Origin: Christiangramia echinicola DSM 19838 | GTDB lineage: Bacteria; Bacteroidota; Bacteroidia; Flavobacteriales; Flavobacteriaceae | Direction: 5' to 3' | Assembly (NCBI RefSeq): GCF_000423065.1 | Contig: NZ_AUHG01000010.1 | Location: forward strand, 868,001 to 932,000 | DNA length: 64,000 nucleotides | Shown here: positions 8,296 through 18,028 of the stretch, one piece after another | Position numbering within the stretch: the first letter of the stretch is position 1 | Layout: each line of letters opens with the position of its first letter | Translations under genes and position numbers: made by a program | Notes under the pieces: generated by a model | What the model was told of the DNA's origin: nothing | The model's database searches: none | The model's input: the letters and a program-made list of their open reading frames with translations, nothing else

Positions 8296-8757
8296 ATGCT
8301 GAAGGAGAAGGTAGAAAAGTTAGCAGAGAAGGTATTCGAAGAAAATAATTCCTTATTTTTAATCAGCCTTGATGTAAACTCCGCCAATCATATTAAAATA
8401 GTGATAGACGGTGATGAAGGGGTTTCGGTAAATGACTGTATCCTGGTTAGCCGCGGAATTGAGCATAACCTGGACAGGGAAGAGGAAGATTTTTCTCTAG
8501 AAGTAACTTCGGCCGGGGTGTCTGAACCTCTATCAATGCCGAGACAATTCAAAAAGAATTTAGGTCGCAGATTGAAGGTGAAGACCGAGAATGATAAATT
8601 CGAAGGTGATCTTTTGTCTGCAGACGAGAAGGAAATAAAGCTTTCATGGAAAGCAAGAGAGCCTAAGCCAGTAGGTAAAGGTAAGGTTACAGTTCAGAAA
8701 GAGGCGGTATTGCCTTATTCTGAGATTGTGGAAGCAAAAGTTAAAATAACATTTTAA
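8296..8757 (+). CDS. rimP: Ribosome maturation factor RimP
   Basis: A 153-residue RimP. The N-terminal domain runs to about residue 75 and contains VSVNDCILVSRGIEHNLD and LEVTSAGVSEPL, the RimP signature. The C-terminal domain has an SH3-like fold. RimP assists 30S subunit assembly. It heads the conserved rimP-nusA-infB operon. The ATG follows directly on the leader hairpin, and no Shine-Dalgarno site is visible. Confidence 0.95.
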   Translation: MLKEKVEKLAEKVFEENNSLFLISLDVNSANHIKIVIDGDEGVSVNDCILVSRGIEHNLDREEEDFSLEVTSAGVSEPLSMPRQFKKNLGRRLKVKTENDKFEGDLLSADEKEIKLSWKAREPKPVGKGKVTVQKEAVLPYSEIVEAKVKITF

Positions 8758-8769
8758 TCACAAATTGAT

Positions 8770-10002
8770 ATGGAAAATATCGCGTTGATTGAGTCATTCT
8801 CAGAGTTTAAAGACGATAAACTTATAGATCGTGTTACGCTGATGGCGATCCTGGAGGATGTTTTTAGAAATGCTTTAAAGAAAAAGTATGGAGAAGACGA
8901 TAATTTTGATATTATTGTAAACCCTGATAAAGGGGATCTTGAGATTTGGAGAAACCGAATCGTTGTAGCAGATGGTGAAGTAGAAGATTCTAACAGGGAA
9001 ATATCTCTTGCTCAGGCTAGAAAGATCGAGCCAGATTTTGAAGTTGGGGAAGATGTTTCAGAAGAAGTGAAGCTTGTAGATCTTGGTAGAAGAGCAATTT
9101 TGGCCTTACGTCAAAACCTTATCTCGAAGATCCACGAGCATGACAATACGAATATTTATAAGCAGTTTAAAGATCTCGAAGGAGAGATTTATACTGCAGA
9201 AGTTCATCATATAAGGCACAGAGCTATTATTCTACTTGATGATGAAGGGAATGAGATTGTGCTTCCTAAAGACCGTCAGATTCCTTCAGATTTTTTCCGT
9301 AAGGGAGAAAATGTAAGGGGAATCATAGAAAGCGTCGAATTAAAAGGTAACAAGCCTACTATCATAATGTCCAGAACCGCTCCCGGTTTCCTTGAGAAGT
9401 TATTCGAACAGGAGATCCCAGAGGTTTTTGATGGTTTAATTACTATCAAGAAAGTGGTGCGTGTTCCAGGTGAAAAAGCGAAAGTAGCGGTAGATTCTTA
9501 CGATGATAGAATCGATCCTGTTGGAGCTTGTGTAGGTATGAAAGGTTCCAGGATTCACAGTATTGTACGTGAATTGGGGAATGAGAATATAGATGTGATC
9601 AATTTCACCAATAATGAGCAGTTATTTATCACCAGAGCATTGAGCCCGGCGAAAATAACTTCCATTAAAATGGATGAAGAAGCTAAAACTGCTGAGGTTA
9701 TGCTGAAGCCGGAAGAAGTTTCTAAAGCAATTGGTAGAGGTGGGCACAATATTAGATTAGCAGGTCAATTGACAGGTTATGAAATAGATGTGTACCGTGA
9801 AGGTGTTGAAGAAGATGTTGAGTTAAAAGAATTTACAGACGAAATTGAAGATTGGGTGATCGCCGAATTTTCTAAAATTGGTCTGGATACAGCGAAAGCT
9901 GTTTTAGAGCAGGATGTAGATGATCTTGTTCGTCGTACAGATCTGGAGGAAGAAACAATTAAAGATGTGATGTCTGTTCTTCGTTCAGAATTTGAAGAAT
10001 AA
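8770..10002 (+). CDS. nusA: Transcription termination/antitermination factor NusA
   Basis: A 410-residue NusA: an N-terminal RNA-polymerase-binding domain (about 1-125), an S1 domain (about 130-200) and two KH domains (about 205-345, with GACVGMKGSRI and the second GRGGHNIRLA). A short helix-hairpin tail follows. It lacks the C-terminal acidic repeats of gammaproteobacteria, which is normal for Bacteroidota. It regulates pausing, termination and antitermination. It lies 12 bases after rimP, and is a plausible effector of the leader hairpin. Confidence 0.96.
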   Translation: MENIALIESFSEFKDDKLIDRVTLMAILEDVFRNALKKKYGEDDNFDIIVNPDKGDLEIWRNRIVVADGEVEDSNREISLAQARKIEPDFEVGEDVSEEVKLVDLGRRAILALRQNLISKIHEHDNTNIYKQFKDLEGEIYTAEVHHIRHRAIILLDDEGNEIVLPKDRQIPSDFFRKGENVRGIIESVELKGNKPTIIMSRTAPGFLEKLFEQEIPEVFDGLITIKKVVRVPGEKAKVAVDSYDDRIDPVGACVGMKGSRIHSIVRELGNENIDVINFTNNEQLFITRALSPAKITSIKMDEEAKTAEVMLKPEEVSKAIGRGGHNIRLAGQLTGYEIDVYREGVEEDVELKEFTDEIEDWVIAEFSKIGLDTAKAVLEQDVDDLVRRTDLEEETIKDVMSVLRSEFEE

Positions 10003-10055
10003 TATATTTTTAGAATACAGAATACATTAAAAGAGGTTAATTTAGAGGGCAATTT

Positions 10056-12839
10056 ATGGCAGAAGCGAAAACAACGCGATTAAATAAAGTTCTACGTGAG
10101 TTCAATATCTCGTTAGACAGGGCTGTGGAATTTCTTAATTCCAAAGGCTACGAGATAGACGCACGTCCAACTACCAAGATCTCGGGAGAAATCTACGAGG
10201 TGCTTTCTGACGAGTTCGAAACCGACAAGAGTAAGAAGAGGGCTTCCAAAGAAGTTGGGGAAGAGAGAAAGAAGGAGAAGGAAGAGCTTCGCAAGGAAAT
10301 AGAGGAGAAACGTAAAGCTGAAGAGGAAGCTGTTTCGTCTAAAGCAAAACTTGAAGGCCTTAAGCCTGTCGGTAAAATAGATTTAGATAATAAATCTGGT
10401 GAAAAGCCGAAGAAAGAAGAGCCAGTCGCCCCTAAAGAAGAAGCTAAAGAAACTCCAGCTGAAGAACCTGTCAAAGAAGCTGAAGAGACTAAGCAACCTG
10501 AAAAGCCTGCAGCAAAAGCTGAAGAGAAAAAAGAGGAAAAGCCTAAAGAAGTAGAGGAGAAGCCTGAGCCTAAGAAAGAGGAGCCGAAGAAGGAAGAGCC
10601 TAAGAAAGAGGAGGCTGCTCCGGCAGCTGATGTTCCTGCTGCTGAAGAGGAGGAGAAGGAAGAGGTTTCCAGTACTATAGAGACTAAGTATACAAAACTT
10701 AGTGGTCCTAACTTCACTGGTAAAAAGATCGATCTATCTCAATTCAAAAAGCCTGTTAAGAAGAAGGATGAGAAAAAGGATGATAAGAAAGATGATAAGG
10801 ATAAGCGTAAAAAACGTCGTCGCCGCATCAGTAAAGATGTAAAAGGTGGAGGCGGTGGACCTCGTGTTAAAGGTACAGGCGCTGGAGCTGGAAGAAAAAG
10901 AAGTAAACCTATTACTAAAGAGGAGCCTACTGAGGAAGAAGTGCAAAAACAAGTGCGTGAAACACTTGAAAAACTTCAAGGGAAATCTTCTAAAGGAAAA
11001 GGAGCGAAATATAGAAGACAAAAACGAGACGAACACAGACAGCGTTCTGCAGACGATCTTGCGCAACAGGAGTCTGATGAAAAGATCCTGAAAGTTACAG
11101 AATTCGTAACTGTAAGTGAGGTAGCAACTATGATGGATGTGCCCGTTACCAAGATTATTTCAGCCTGTATGTCTCTAGGTATGATGGTTACCATGAACCA
11201 GAGACTTGATGCAGAGACTTTAAGTATAGTAGCTGATGAATTTGGGTATGAGGTTGAATTTACAACTGCAGATGTTGAAGAAACAGTTGAAGAGGTAGAA
11301 GAGAATCCTGAAGATCTTGTAACAAGAGCTCCAATTGTAACTGTAATGGGTCACGTTGACCACGGTAAAACATCCCTTCTGGATTATGTTCGTAAAGAGA
11401 ATGTTATCGCAGGTGAGAGTGGTGGGATTACACAGCATATTGGTGCTTACGGGGTGAAACTCGAAGGTGGACAAAAAATAGCATTCCTGGATACACCGGG
11501 TCACGAAGCCTTTACGGCGATGCGTGCTCGTGGTGCTCAGGTGACAGATATCGCGATTATTGTAATTGCTGCAGATGATGATGTGATGCCTCAAACAAAA
11601 GAGGCGATCTCTCACGCACAGGCTGCCGGAGTTCCAATTATTTTCGCAATTAACAAGTCTGATCTTCCAACTGCGAATCCAGAAAAGATTAAAGAAAAAC
11701 TTGCCGCCATGGATCTTCTTGTAGAAGACTGGGGAGGTAAGATTCAATCACATGATATTTCTGCAAAAACAGGTTCTGGAGTGAAAGAATTACTTGAAAA
11801 AGTGCTTCTTGAAGCTGAGATCCTTGAATTGCAGGCAAATCCAAATAAACTTGCCAAGGGTACAGTTGTGGAAGCCTTCCTTGATAAAGGTAGAGGTTAT
11901 GTAGCAACGATACTTGTACAGGCTGGTACACTTAAGGTTGGAGACTATGTACTTGCCGGTAGAAATAGTGGTAAGGTGAAGGCTATGCAAGATGAGCGTG
12001 GTAACGATGTTAAAGAAGCTGGTCCTTCAACCCCTGTTTCGATACTTGGTCTTGATGGTGCGCCACAGGCGGGTGATACCTTTAAGGTGATGGAAGACGA
12101 ACGTGAGGCTAAAGATATTGCTTCAAGACGTACTCAGTTACAACGTGAGCAAAATGTTAGAACTCAACGTCACATCACGCTTGATGAAATTGGAAGACGT
12201 ATTGCACTTGGAGACTTTAAAGAATTGAACATTATTCTTAAAGGTGATGTGGATGGTTCTGTGGAAGCTTTAACAGATAGTTTCCAGAAACTTTCTACTG
12301 AAGAGATCCAGGTGAATATTATACATAAAGGAGTTGGTGCGATCACAGAAAGTGATGTGTTATTGGCTTCTGCTTCTGATGCCGTAATTATTGGATTTAA
12401 CGTTCGTCCTGCTGGAAATGCAAGACAGGTTGCCGATAAAGAAGAAATTGATATCAGAACTTACTCGATCATCTACGATGCGATCAACGATCTTAAAGAT
12501 GCGATGGAAGGTATGCTTTCTCCAGAATTGAAGGAGGAGATTACCGGTACAGCAGAGATCAGAGAGACCTTCAAGATATCCAAGATCGGTACCATTGCAG
12601 GTTGTATGGTTATTTCTGGTACTATTTACAGAAGTGCTGGTATACGACTTATTAGAGATGGTGTGGTTGTGTACACAGGAGAGCTTGCTTCACTTAAACG
12701 TTTTAAAGATGACGTGAAAGAAGTGAAAAAAGGTTACGATTGTGGTATGCAGGTTAAGAACTACAATGATATTAGAGAGGGAGATGTTCTTGAGGCCTTC
12801 AGAGAAGTTGAGGTTAAGAAAACTCTTAAATCTAAATAG
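10056..12839 (+). CDS. infB: Translation initiation factor IF-2
   Basis: A 927-residue IF-2. Residues about 1-50 form the N-terminal IF2 subdomain. Residues about 55-320 are a low-complexity Lys/Glu/Pro-rich region that includes three tandem PKKEE units (10566-10612). The GTPase domain has [17 protein letters not shown] and NKSD, followed by the beta-barrel and IF2 C-terminal domains. It loads initiator tRNA onto the small subunit. It is the last gene of the operon and is followed by a strong terminator. Long minus-strand frames inside the low-complexity region are shadows. Confidence 0.97.
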   Translation: MAEAKTTRLNKVLREFNISLDRAVEFLNSKGYEIDARPTTKISGEIYEVLSDEFETDKSKKRASKEVGEERKKEKEELRKEIEEKRKAEEEAVSSKAKLEGLKPVGKIDLDNKSGEKPKKEEPVAPKEEAKETPAEEPVKEAEETKQPEKPAAKAEEKKEEKPKEVEEKPEPKKEEPKKEEPKKEEAAPAADVPAAEEEEKEEVSSTIETKYTKLSGPNFTGKKIDLSQFKKPVKKKDEKKDDKKDDKDKRKKRRRRISKDVKGGGGGPRVKGTGAGAGRKRSKPITKEEPTEEEVQKQVRETLEKLQGKSSKGKGAKYRRQKRDEHRQRSADDLAQQESDEKILKVTEFVTVSEVATMMDVPVTKIISACMSLGMMVTMNQRLDAETLSIVADEFGYEVEFTTADVEETVEEVEENPEDLVTRAPIVTVMGHVDHGKTSLLDYVRKENVIAGESGGITQHIGAYGVKLEGGQKIAFLDTPGHEAFTAMRARGAQVTDIAIIVIAADDDVMPQTKEAISHAQAAGVPIIFAINKSDLPTANPEKIKEKLAAMDLLVEDWGGKIQSHDISAKTGSGVKELLEKVLLEAEILELQANPNKLAKGTVVEAFLDKGRGYVATILVQAGTLKVGDYVLAGRNSGKVKAMQDERGNDVKEAGPSTPVSILGLDGAPQAGDTFKVMEDEREAKDIASRRTQLQREQNVRTQRHITLDEIGRRIALGDFKELNIILKGDVDGSVEALTDSFQKLSTEEIQVNIIHKGVGAITESDVLLASASDAVIIGFNVRPAGNARQVADKEEIDIRTYSIIYDAINDLKDAMEGMLSPELKEEITGTAEIRETFKISKIGTIAGCMVISGTIYRSAGIRLIRDGVVVYTGELASLKRFKDDVKEVKKGYDCGMQVKNYNDIREGDVLEAFREVEVKKTLKSK

Positions 12840-12857
12840 ATTTAAAATTCATATAAT

Positions 12858-12892
12858 AAAAAAGCGACTCAGAAATGAGTCGCTTTTTTTTT
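12858..12892. terminator. Bidirectional terminator between infB and the SPOR gene
   Basis: AAAGCGACTC (12861-12870), loop AGAAAT, GAGTCGCTTT (12877-12886) form a perfect stem. A run of A precedes it and a run of T follows, so it can serve both convergent transcripts. Confidence 0.9.
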
Positions 12893-12907
12893 GATATATA
12901 TTTTAAA

Positions 12908-13297
12908 TTATTTTCTCTGTGGCTTCGGAATAAATGCTGCCGGGAAATTTTCTTTTATCTTTAGCAAAGCTCTATCTGCTTCCAGGCGATTTCTAAAGTT
13001 TCCTATCCATACTTTATAGTTTGGAGCCTCATAAGTGATCTGTGAGCTATATGAGTAAAGGTTTCTGTATTTCTGAATAACTTCATTGGCTTCGCCGTTA
13101 TCACCATAAAATAACTGAATCACGTAGCGATCACCAATTTTATTGTTCTCATTCAACTCGGTTTTCACTTCCATTAATTTATCTATCTTCTTGTTTTGTT
13201 GAATGTTCACGTTCCCTTGTTGGGCGCTCATTTCCTGGTTAAAAATAAACAGAAAAGCAGTGAAAGCTAAAAGAAGCAGGGATTTCGGTTTTCTCAT
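12908..13297 (-). CDS. Secreted SPOR-domain protein
   Basis: A 129-residue protein with a signal peptide (MRKPKSLLLLAFTAFLFIF, cut near the AQQ of MSAQQ) and a C-terminal SPOR domain (about residues 55-125, with RYVIQLFYG and YKVWIGNF). SPOR domains bind denuded peptidoglycan glycans at sites of division or remodelling. The ATG at 13297 is chosen. An upstream TTG at 13318 lies inside the promoter element and would spoil the signal peptide. Confidence 0.85.
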   Translation of the reverse strand: MRKPKSLLLLAFTAFLFIFNQEMSAQQGNVNIQQNKKIDKLMEVKTELNENNKIGDRYVIQLFYGDNGEANEVIQKYRNLYSYSSQITYEAPNYKVWIGNFRNRLEADRALLKIKENFPAAFIPKPQRK

Positions 13298-13315
13298 AGT
13301 ATTTTGGCTTTTTGA

Positions 13316-13323
13316 CAAATGTA
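13316..13323 (-). promoter_or_regulatory. -7 promoter element of the SPOR gene
   Basis: The minus strand reads TACATTTG, matching TANNTTTG, 18 bases upstream of the chosen ATG. The -33 region is not convincing. Confidence 0.55.
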
Positions 13324-13421
13324 AAATTAAATAACTTAAACAGGTTGTAATTTATTATTTAGAACTAATATAAATTAACCATTAACACTTATGTAACATT
13401 CCTAAAATCGTCTATAAGTAT

Positions 13422-13429
13422 TACTTTTG
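13422..13429 (+). promoter_or_regulatory. -7 promoter element of the act-cox operon
   Basis: TACTTTTG matches TANNTTTG and lies 95 bases before actA. The -33 element is poor, which may indicate activator dependence. Confidence 0.5.
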
Positions 13430-13440
13430 TGCCTGAATTT

Positions 13441-13494
13441 AAAGGTACCTTTTTAGGTTTTTAGCCCTAAAATACTGAGTGTAAAAACCGTACC
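13441..13494 (+). promoter_or_regulatory. Structured leader of the act-cox operon
   Basis: The leader starts with the palindrome AAAGGTACCTTT (13441-13452). GGTAC (13444-13448) can pair with GTACC (13490-13494), and GGTTTTTA (13456-13463) with TAAAAACC (13482-13489). Alternatively TTTTAGG (13451-13457) can pair with CCTAAAA (13466-13472), which excludes the longer fold. No U tract follows. Confidence 0.35.
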
Positions 13495-13523
13495 AAAGTT
13501 TAGACGTTAATCGAACTTATAAT

Positions 13524-14882
13524 ATGAAAAAGGTGATTTTCCGCCATTCAACTTCGCGACAACTACTATTAAGCGTAGCATTTTTATTTACATTCACCCT
13601 ATCCGGGTTTTCGCAAGCTCAGGCGGCGCAAGACACGACTGCCCAGGCTGAAGCGGGACAGGAGACTGCAGCTGCAGATGCTGGTGGTTCAGGTCTAGGG
13701 GATCCTGCTGCGGGTAAAGAATTGTTTAATTCTCTATGTGCTTCATGTCATAAGCCATATTCAAACTCTATTGGTCCTGCTCTTAATGGTGTGACAGATA
13801 GACGTGACATGGAATGGATCCATGAATGGGTGAAGAATTCTGCTGCTTTAATCGCTAGTGGTGATTCTGAGGCAAATGAGGTTTATAATGAATGGGGGCA
13901 AACAGCTATGCCTGCATTTCCGCAACTAAGTAATGGGGATATAGATAATATTCTGGCTTATGTGGAACAGCCTAAGCCAGAACCACAAGCTGCGGCTGGT
14001 GGGGCTGCTGGAGAGGCTGGTGCTGCAGGAGGATCTGGAGGAGTTTCTACAGATGTGATCCTGGGGATCCTCGTTTTTGTATTAGCGATACTTCTGGTGG
14101 TTTTGTTTTTAGTTAATAAAACGCTTAGAAACTTTGCTGATGCCTCTGGAATTGTGATTCCTGAAAAACCAAAGAGAAAGCCAATCTATAAAGCATTTGT
14201 TGAGAATCAATTCCTTGTACTGGTAAGTTCGATATTTGTGCTTTTAGCCGTGGGGTATTTCGCTTATGGCTGGATGATGCAGGTAGGTGTAGATAAAGGG
14301 TATCAGCCAATACAGCCGATACACTATTCTCACAGAATCCATGCCGGTGATAACCAGATCGAGTGTAAGTACTGTCACTCTTCTGCTAGAACGTCTAAGC
14401 ATTCAGGAATTCCATCGCTTAACGTTTGTATGAATTGTCATAAATCTATTTCTGAAGTTGCTCCTGAAACTGCTACTGAAGAATATTCAAAAGAATTTTA
14501 CGATAAAGAGATCGCGAAGTTATATGATGCAGCCGGATGGGATCCTGCTTCCAGAACATATTCTGGTGAGGAGAAGCCTGTGAAATGGGTTCGTATTCAT
14601 AATCTTCCAGATTTCGCCTACTTTAACCACTCTCAACACGTAACAGTTGCTGGGATCGAATGTCAGAAATGTCATGGTCCAATCGAAGAGATGGAGATCG
14701 TATATCAAAATGCTCCTTTAACTATGGGATGGTGTATTAACTGTCACCGTGAAACCAATATCAGGATCGAGGGGAATGAGTATTACGAAAAGATCCACGA
14801 GGAGTTATCGAAAAAATATGGTGTAGAAGAGCTTACTGCTGCTCAGATGGGCGGATTGGAATGTGGTAAGTGTCACTATTAA
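13524..14882 (+). CDS. actA: Alternative complex III multihaem cytochrome c subunit ActA, with an extra N-terminal cytochrome domain
   Basis: A 452-residue protein with six CXXCH haem c sites. After a signal peptide, a mono-haem cytochrome domain carries CASCH (from Cys72). An Ala/Gly-rich linker and two membrane helices (about 177-197 and 228-250) follow. The last part has five sites (CKYCH, CMNCH, CQKCH, CINCH, CGKCH), the ActA pentahaem module. ActA carries electrons inside the menaquinol:cytochrome c oxidoreductase. It is the first gene of an eight-gene respiratory operon. The haem count and order follow directly from the sequence. Confidence 0.93.
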   Translation: MKKVIFRHSTSRQLLLSVAFLFTFTLSGFSQAQAAQDTTAQAEAGQETAAADAGGSGLGDPAAGKELFNSLCASCHKPYSNSIGPALNGVTDRRDMEWIHEWVKNSAALIASGDSEANEVYNEWGQTAMPAFPQLSNGDIDNILAYVEQPKPEPQAAAGGAAGEAGAAGGSGGVSTDVILGILVFVLAILLVVLFLVNKTLRNFADASGIVIPEKPKRKPIYKAFVENQFLVLVSSIFVLLAVGYFAYGWMMQVGVDKGYQPIQPIHYSHRIHAGDNQIECKYCHSSARTSKHSGIPSLNVCMNCHKSISEVAPETATEEYSKEFYDKEIAKLYDAAGWDPASRTYSGEEKPVKWVRIHNLPDFAYFNHSQHVTVAGIECQKCHGPIEEMEIVYQNAPLTMGWCINCHRETNIRIEGNEYYEKIHEELSKKYGVEELTAAQMGGLECGKCHY

Positions 14883-14930
14883 AATCCTGGAATTCAGGTA
14901 TAATTTAAGAAGCTAATATCTAGATATAAT

Positions 14931-17900
14931 ATGTCATCAAACAAGAAATACTGGAAAAGTGTTGAAGAGCTAAATGAAAACAGCTCTGTTGTTGAGACGC
15001 TCCAACAGAAGGAATTCGCTGAGGAAATCCCTGTAGAGGACTTTCTTGGGGATAAAGAAAATCTTGGAGATTCTAAAACTTCAAGAAGAGATTTCCTTAA
15101 GTATGTTGGATTCAGTACAGCAGCGGCATCACTGGCTGCCTGCGAGGGCCCGGTGGTAAAATCTATTCCTTATGTGGTACAACCTGAAAGGATTGTTCCT
15201 GGAATCGCGAATTATTACGCGTCTACGATTGCTGATGGTTTCGACTTCGCTAGCGTTTTAGTAAAAACTCGTGAGGGTAGACCAATCAAGATCGAGAATA
15301 ATGATCTTTCGAAGTTTAAAGGCGGTGCTAATGCTCGTGTTCATGCTTCGGTACTTTCATTGTATGATACAAAAAGGGTGAAACGCCCAATGATTGAAGG
15401 TAGAAATGTTTCCTGGGAGGAGTTTGACCGTGAGGTTGGAACTGCCCTAGAGAATGCAAGTGGAGAAATTGTTCTTTTAACGCAAACATTTGCCAGTCCT
15501 TCAACTTCAAAACTTATTCAGGAGTTTTCTTCTAAATATGGAAATGTTCGTCACGTAGTGTATGATACAGTTTCAGAAGATGCTGCTTTAAATGCATTCC
15601 AGTCAAAATATGGAAGACGTGCATTGCCTAACTATGACTTCTCGAAAGTTAAGACCGTAGTTGGTGTAGGTGCAGATTTTCTTGCAGACTGGCAGGGTGG
15701 TGGATATGATGCTGCCTTTGCAAAAACAAGAATTCCTGAAAATGGCGATATGTCTCGTCATATTCAGTTTGAGTCTAATATGTCTCTTACAGGAGCAAAC
15801 GCAGATAAACGTGTTCCTTTAAAGCCTTCTCAGCAAAAAGCTGTGATGTCGGCATTAAGAGGTTATGTAGCTGGTGGTTCTTCTACTAGTGATCTTCCTG
15901 CAAGTGTTGACGATGCGGTGGTAAAAGCTGCAAGACAACTAAGGCAGGCCGGTAGTGGTGCTGTGGTTGTTTGTGGAATTCCAGATGATGAGGCTCAATC
16001 TTGGGCATTAGAGATCAACGAGGCTCTTGGTAGCCGAGTGATGGATACTTCAAATGCTAGAGTTATCCGTCAGGGTAATGCCGGGGAAGTTGCTCAGTTG
16101 GTTGAAGATATGAATAATGGTAGTGTTGGTGCTCTGTTGATCGCTGGTCTAAACCCAGTTCATACACTTCCAAACGGTAAGGAATTCGCAGAAGGTCTTA
16201 AGCAGGTTGAAACTGTAGTGGATTTCGCTACAAGAACCGATGAGACTTCAAAATTAAGTAAATACGTAGCTGCTACTCCACATTATTTGGAGAGCTGGGG
16301 AGATATTCAGTTTTCTGAAAAGTCTTTCAGTTTAATGCAACCTACAATAAGACCATTGTTTGATACTAGACAATTTCAGGATACACTTTTAAGATGGTCT
16401 GATAACAATTCTTCTTATTACGAATATATTAAAGAGACCTGGTCTGGTGGATTAGGTGACAGAAACTGGAGCGAGGTACTTCATGATGGAGTATTTGAAG
16501 CTTCTTCTCCTGTTGCGCTGCCGGCTTCAGCAAATTCTGGTTCTTCTTCAGTTTCATTCAATATGGACGAAATGGAAGGTGAAGGATTTGAATTGACTCT
16601 TTACACAAATACTGCGATCGGTGACGGTCAGCAGGCTAATAACCCATGGTTGCAGGAATTGCCAGATCCTCTTTCAAGAGCGAGTTGGGATAACTATGTA
16701 ACTGTTTCTAAGGCTGATGCTGAAGAACTTGGGTTGGAAAATGAAAATGTTGCTAATGGAGGTCTTAACGGAAGTTATGTAAACCTTAGCGTTGGTGATA
16801 CTGTAGTTCAGAATGTGCCGGTTTATATCATGCCTGGTCAGGCGAAAGGATCTGTTGGTCTTGCGCTTGGTTATGGTAGAAAAGCGGGAATTCAGGAAGA
16901 AATGCAAACTGGGGTTAATGCTTATCCTTTGTATAAGAACTTTAGTTCAGTACAAAAAGTAAAAATTGAGAAAGCTGCGGGAGTGCATGAATTTGCATGT
17001 GTTCAGCTGCATAATACCTTAATGGGTAGAGGTGATATTATCAAGGAAACCAGCCTTGAAATATTTAATACTAAAGATGCTCATGTTTGGAATCACGTTC
17101 CTGAAGTTTCTTTAGATCACCAGGAAACTCCGGTTACTTCTCCAGATGTTGATATCTGGGAAAGTTTTGACAGATCTACCGGTCCTCATTTCAACTTGAG
17201 TATAGACTTAAATGCCTGTACAGGTTGTGGTGCATGTGTGATCGCCTGTCACTCTGAAAATAACGTTCCTGTTGTTGGTAGAGAAGAAGTAAGGAAATCC
17301 AGAGATATGCACTGGTTGCGTATAGATCGTTATTTCTCTTCTGAAGACACTTTTACGAACGATCTTGAGAAAAAAGAAAATATTGGTGGCCTGGGTAGTT
17401 CACTTTCTGAATTCGGAGAGCTTGAGCAACCAGCTGATAATCCTCAGGTTGTATTCCAGCCAGTAATGTGTCAGCACTGTAACCATGCTCCTTGTGAGAC
17501 TGTTTGTCCTGTAGCGGCAACTTCACATGGTAGACAGGGTCAAAACCAAATGATCTATAATAGATGTGTTGGTACAAGATATTGTGCAAACAACTGTCCT
17601 TATAAAGTTCGTCGTTTCAACTGGTTCAACTATGCACAGAACGATGAATTTGATTACCACATGAACAATGACCTTGGTAGAATGGTGCTTAACCCAGATG
17701 TTACAGTACGTTCAAGAGGGGTTATGGAAAAATGTTCTATGTGTATTCAGAAAACTCAAAAGACGATACTTGATGCCAAGCGTGAAGGTAGAACGATCGA
17801 AGATGGTGAATTCCAGACCGCTTGTTCCGCAGCTTGTGATAAAGGAGCTATGGTCTTTGGAGATGTGAATAACGAGGACTCAAAAATTCTTGAAAAGAAA

Positions 17901-17993
17901 AATGATGACAGGATGTATCATCTGCTTGAGTATGTAGGTACAAAACCAAATGTGATGTACCAGACAAAAGTTAGAAATACAACCGAAGCTTAA
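14931..17993 (+). CDS. actB: Alternative complex III iron-sulfur subunit ActB
   Basis: A 1020-residue protein. A twin-arginine motif (SRRDF, Arg52-Arg53) precedes a hydrophobic stretch ending LAAC, with Cys71 as a likely lipidated cysteine. The large middle part resembles the molybdopterin oxidoreductase fold but is not expected to bind the cofactor. The C-terminal third is a ferredoxin-like module with four cysteine clusters (CTGCGACVIAC, CQHCNHAPCETVC, CVGTRYCANNC, CSMC...CSAAC), expected to hold three [4Fe-4S] and one [3Fe-4S] centre. It passes electrons from quinol to the haems of ActA and ActE. Exported folded by Tat. Confidence 0.94.
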   Translation: MSSNKKYWKSVEELNENSSVVETLQQKEFAEEIPVEDFLGDKENLGDSKTSRRDFLKYVGFSTAAASLAACEGPVVKSIPYVVQPERIVPGIANYYASTIADGFDFASVLVKTREGRPIKIENNDLSKFKGGANARVHASVLSLYDTKRVKRPMIEGRNVSWEEFDREVGTALENASGEIVLLTQTFASPSTSKLIQEFSSKYGNVRHVVYDTVSEDAALNAFQSKYGRRALPNYDFSKVKTVVGVGADFLADWQGGGYDAAFAKTRIPENGDMSRHIQFESNMSLTGANADKRVPLKPSQQKAVMSALRGYVAGGSSTSDLPASVDDAVVKAARQLRQAGSGAVVVCGIPDDEAQSWALEINEALGSRVMDTSNARVIRQGNAGEVAQLVEDMNNGSVGALLIAGLNPVHTLPNGKEFAEGLKQVETVVDFATRTDETSKLSKYVAATPHYLESWGDIQFSEKSFSLMQPTIRPLFDTRQFQDTLLRWSDNNSSYYEYIKETWSGGLGDRNWSEVLHDGVFEASSPVALPASANSGSSSVSFNMDEMEGEGFELTLYTNTAIGDGQQANNPWLQELPDPLSRASWDNYVTVSKADAEELGLENENVANGGLNGSYVNLSVGDTVVQNVPVYIMPGQAKGSVGLALGYGRKAGIQEEMQTGVNAYPLYKNFSSVQKVKIEKAAGVHEFACVQLHNTLMGRGDIIKETSLEIFNTKDAHVWNHVPEVSLDHQETPVTSPDVDIWESFDRSTGPHFNLSIDLNACTGCGACVIACHSENNVPVVGREEVRKSRDMHWLRIDRYFSSEDTFTNDLEKKENIGGLGSSLSEFGELEQPADNPQVVFQPVMCQHCNHAPCETVCPVAATSHGRQGQNQMIYNRCVGTRYCANNCPYKVRRFNWFNYAQNDEFDYHMNNDLGRMVLNPDVTVRSRGVMEKCSMCIQKTQKTILDAKREGRTIEDGEFQTACSAACDKGAMVFGDVNNEDSKILEKKNDDRMYHLLEYVGTKPNVMYQTKVRNTTEA

Positions 17994-18028
17994 TATAACG
18001 AATAACTAAGAATCAATCAGATAAGGAT

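Noticed and set aside
10566-10612. Tandem 15-base units in infB as a possible repeat element
   Set aside because: They are in-frame PKKEE codons within the IF-2 low-complexity linker, a normal feature of this protein.
10193-11747. Several long minus-strand frames inside infB
   Set aside because: They arise from the Lys/Glu-rich repeats read backwards (Ser/Phe-rich products) and from codon bias; infB is certain.
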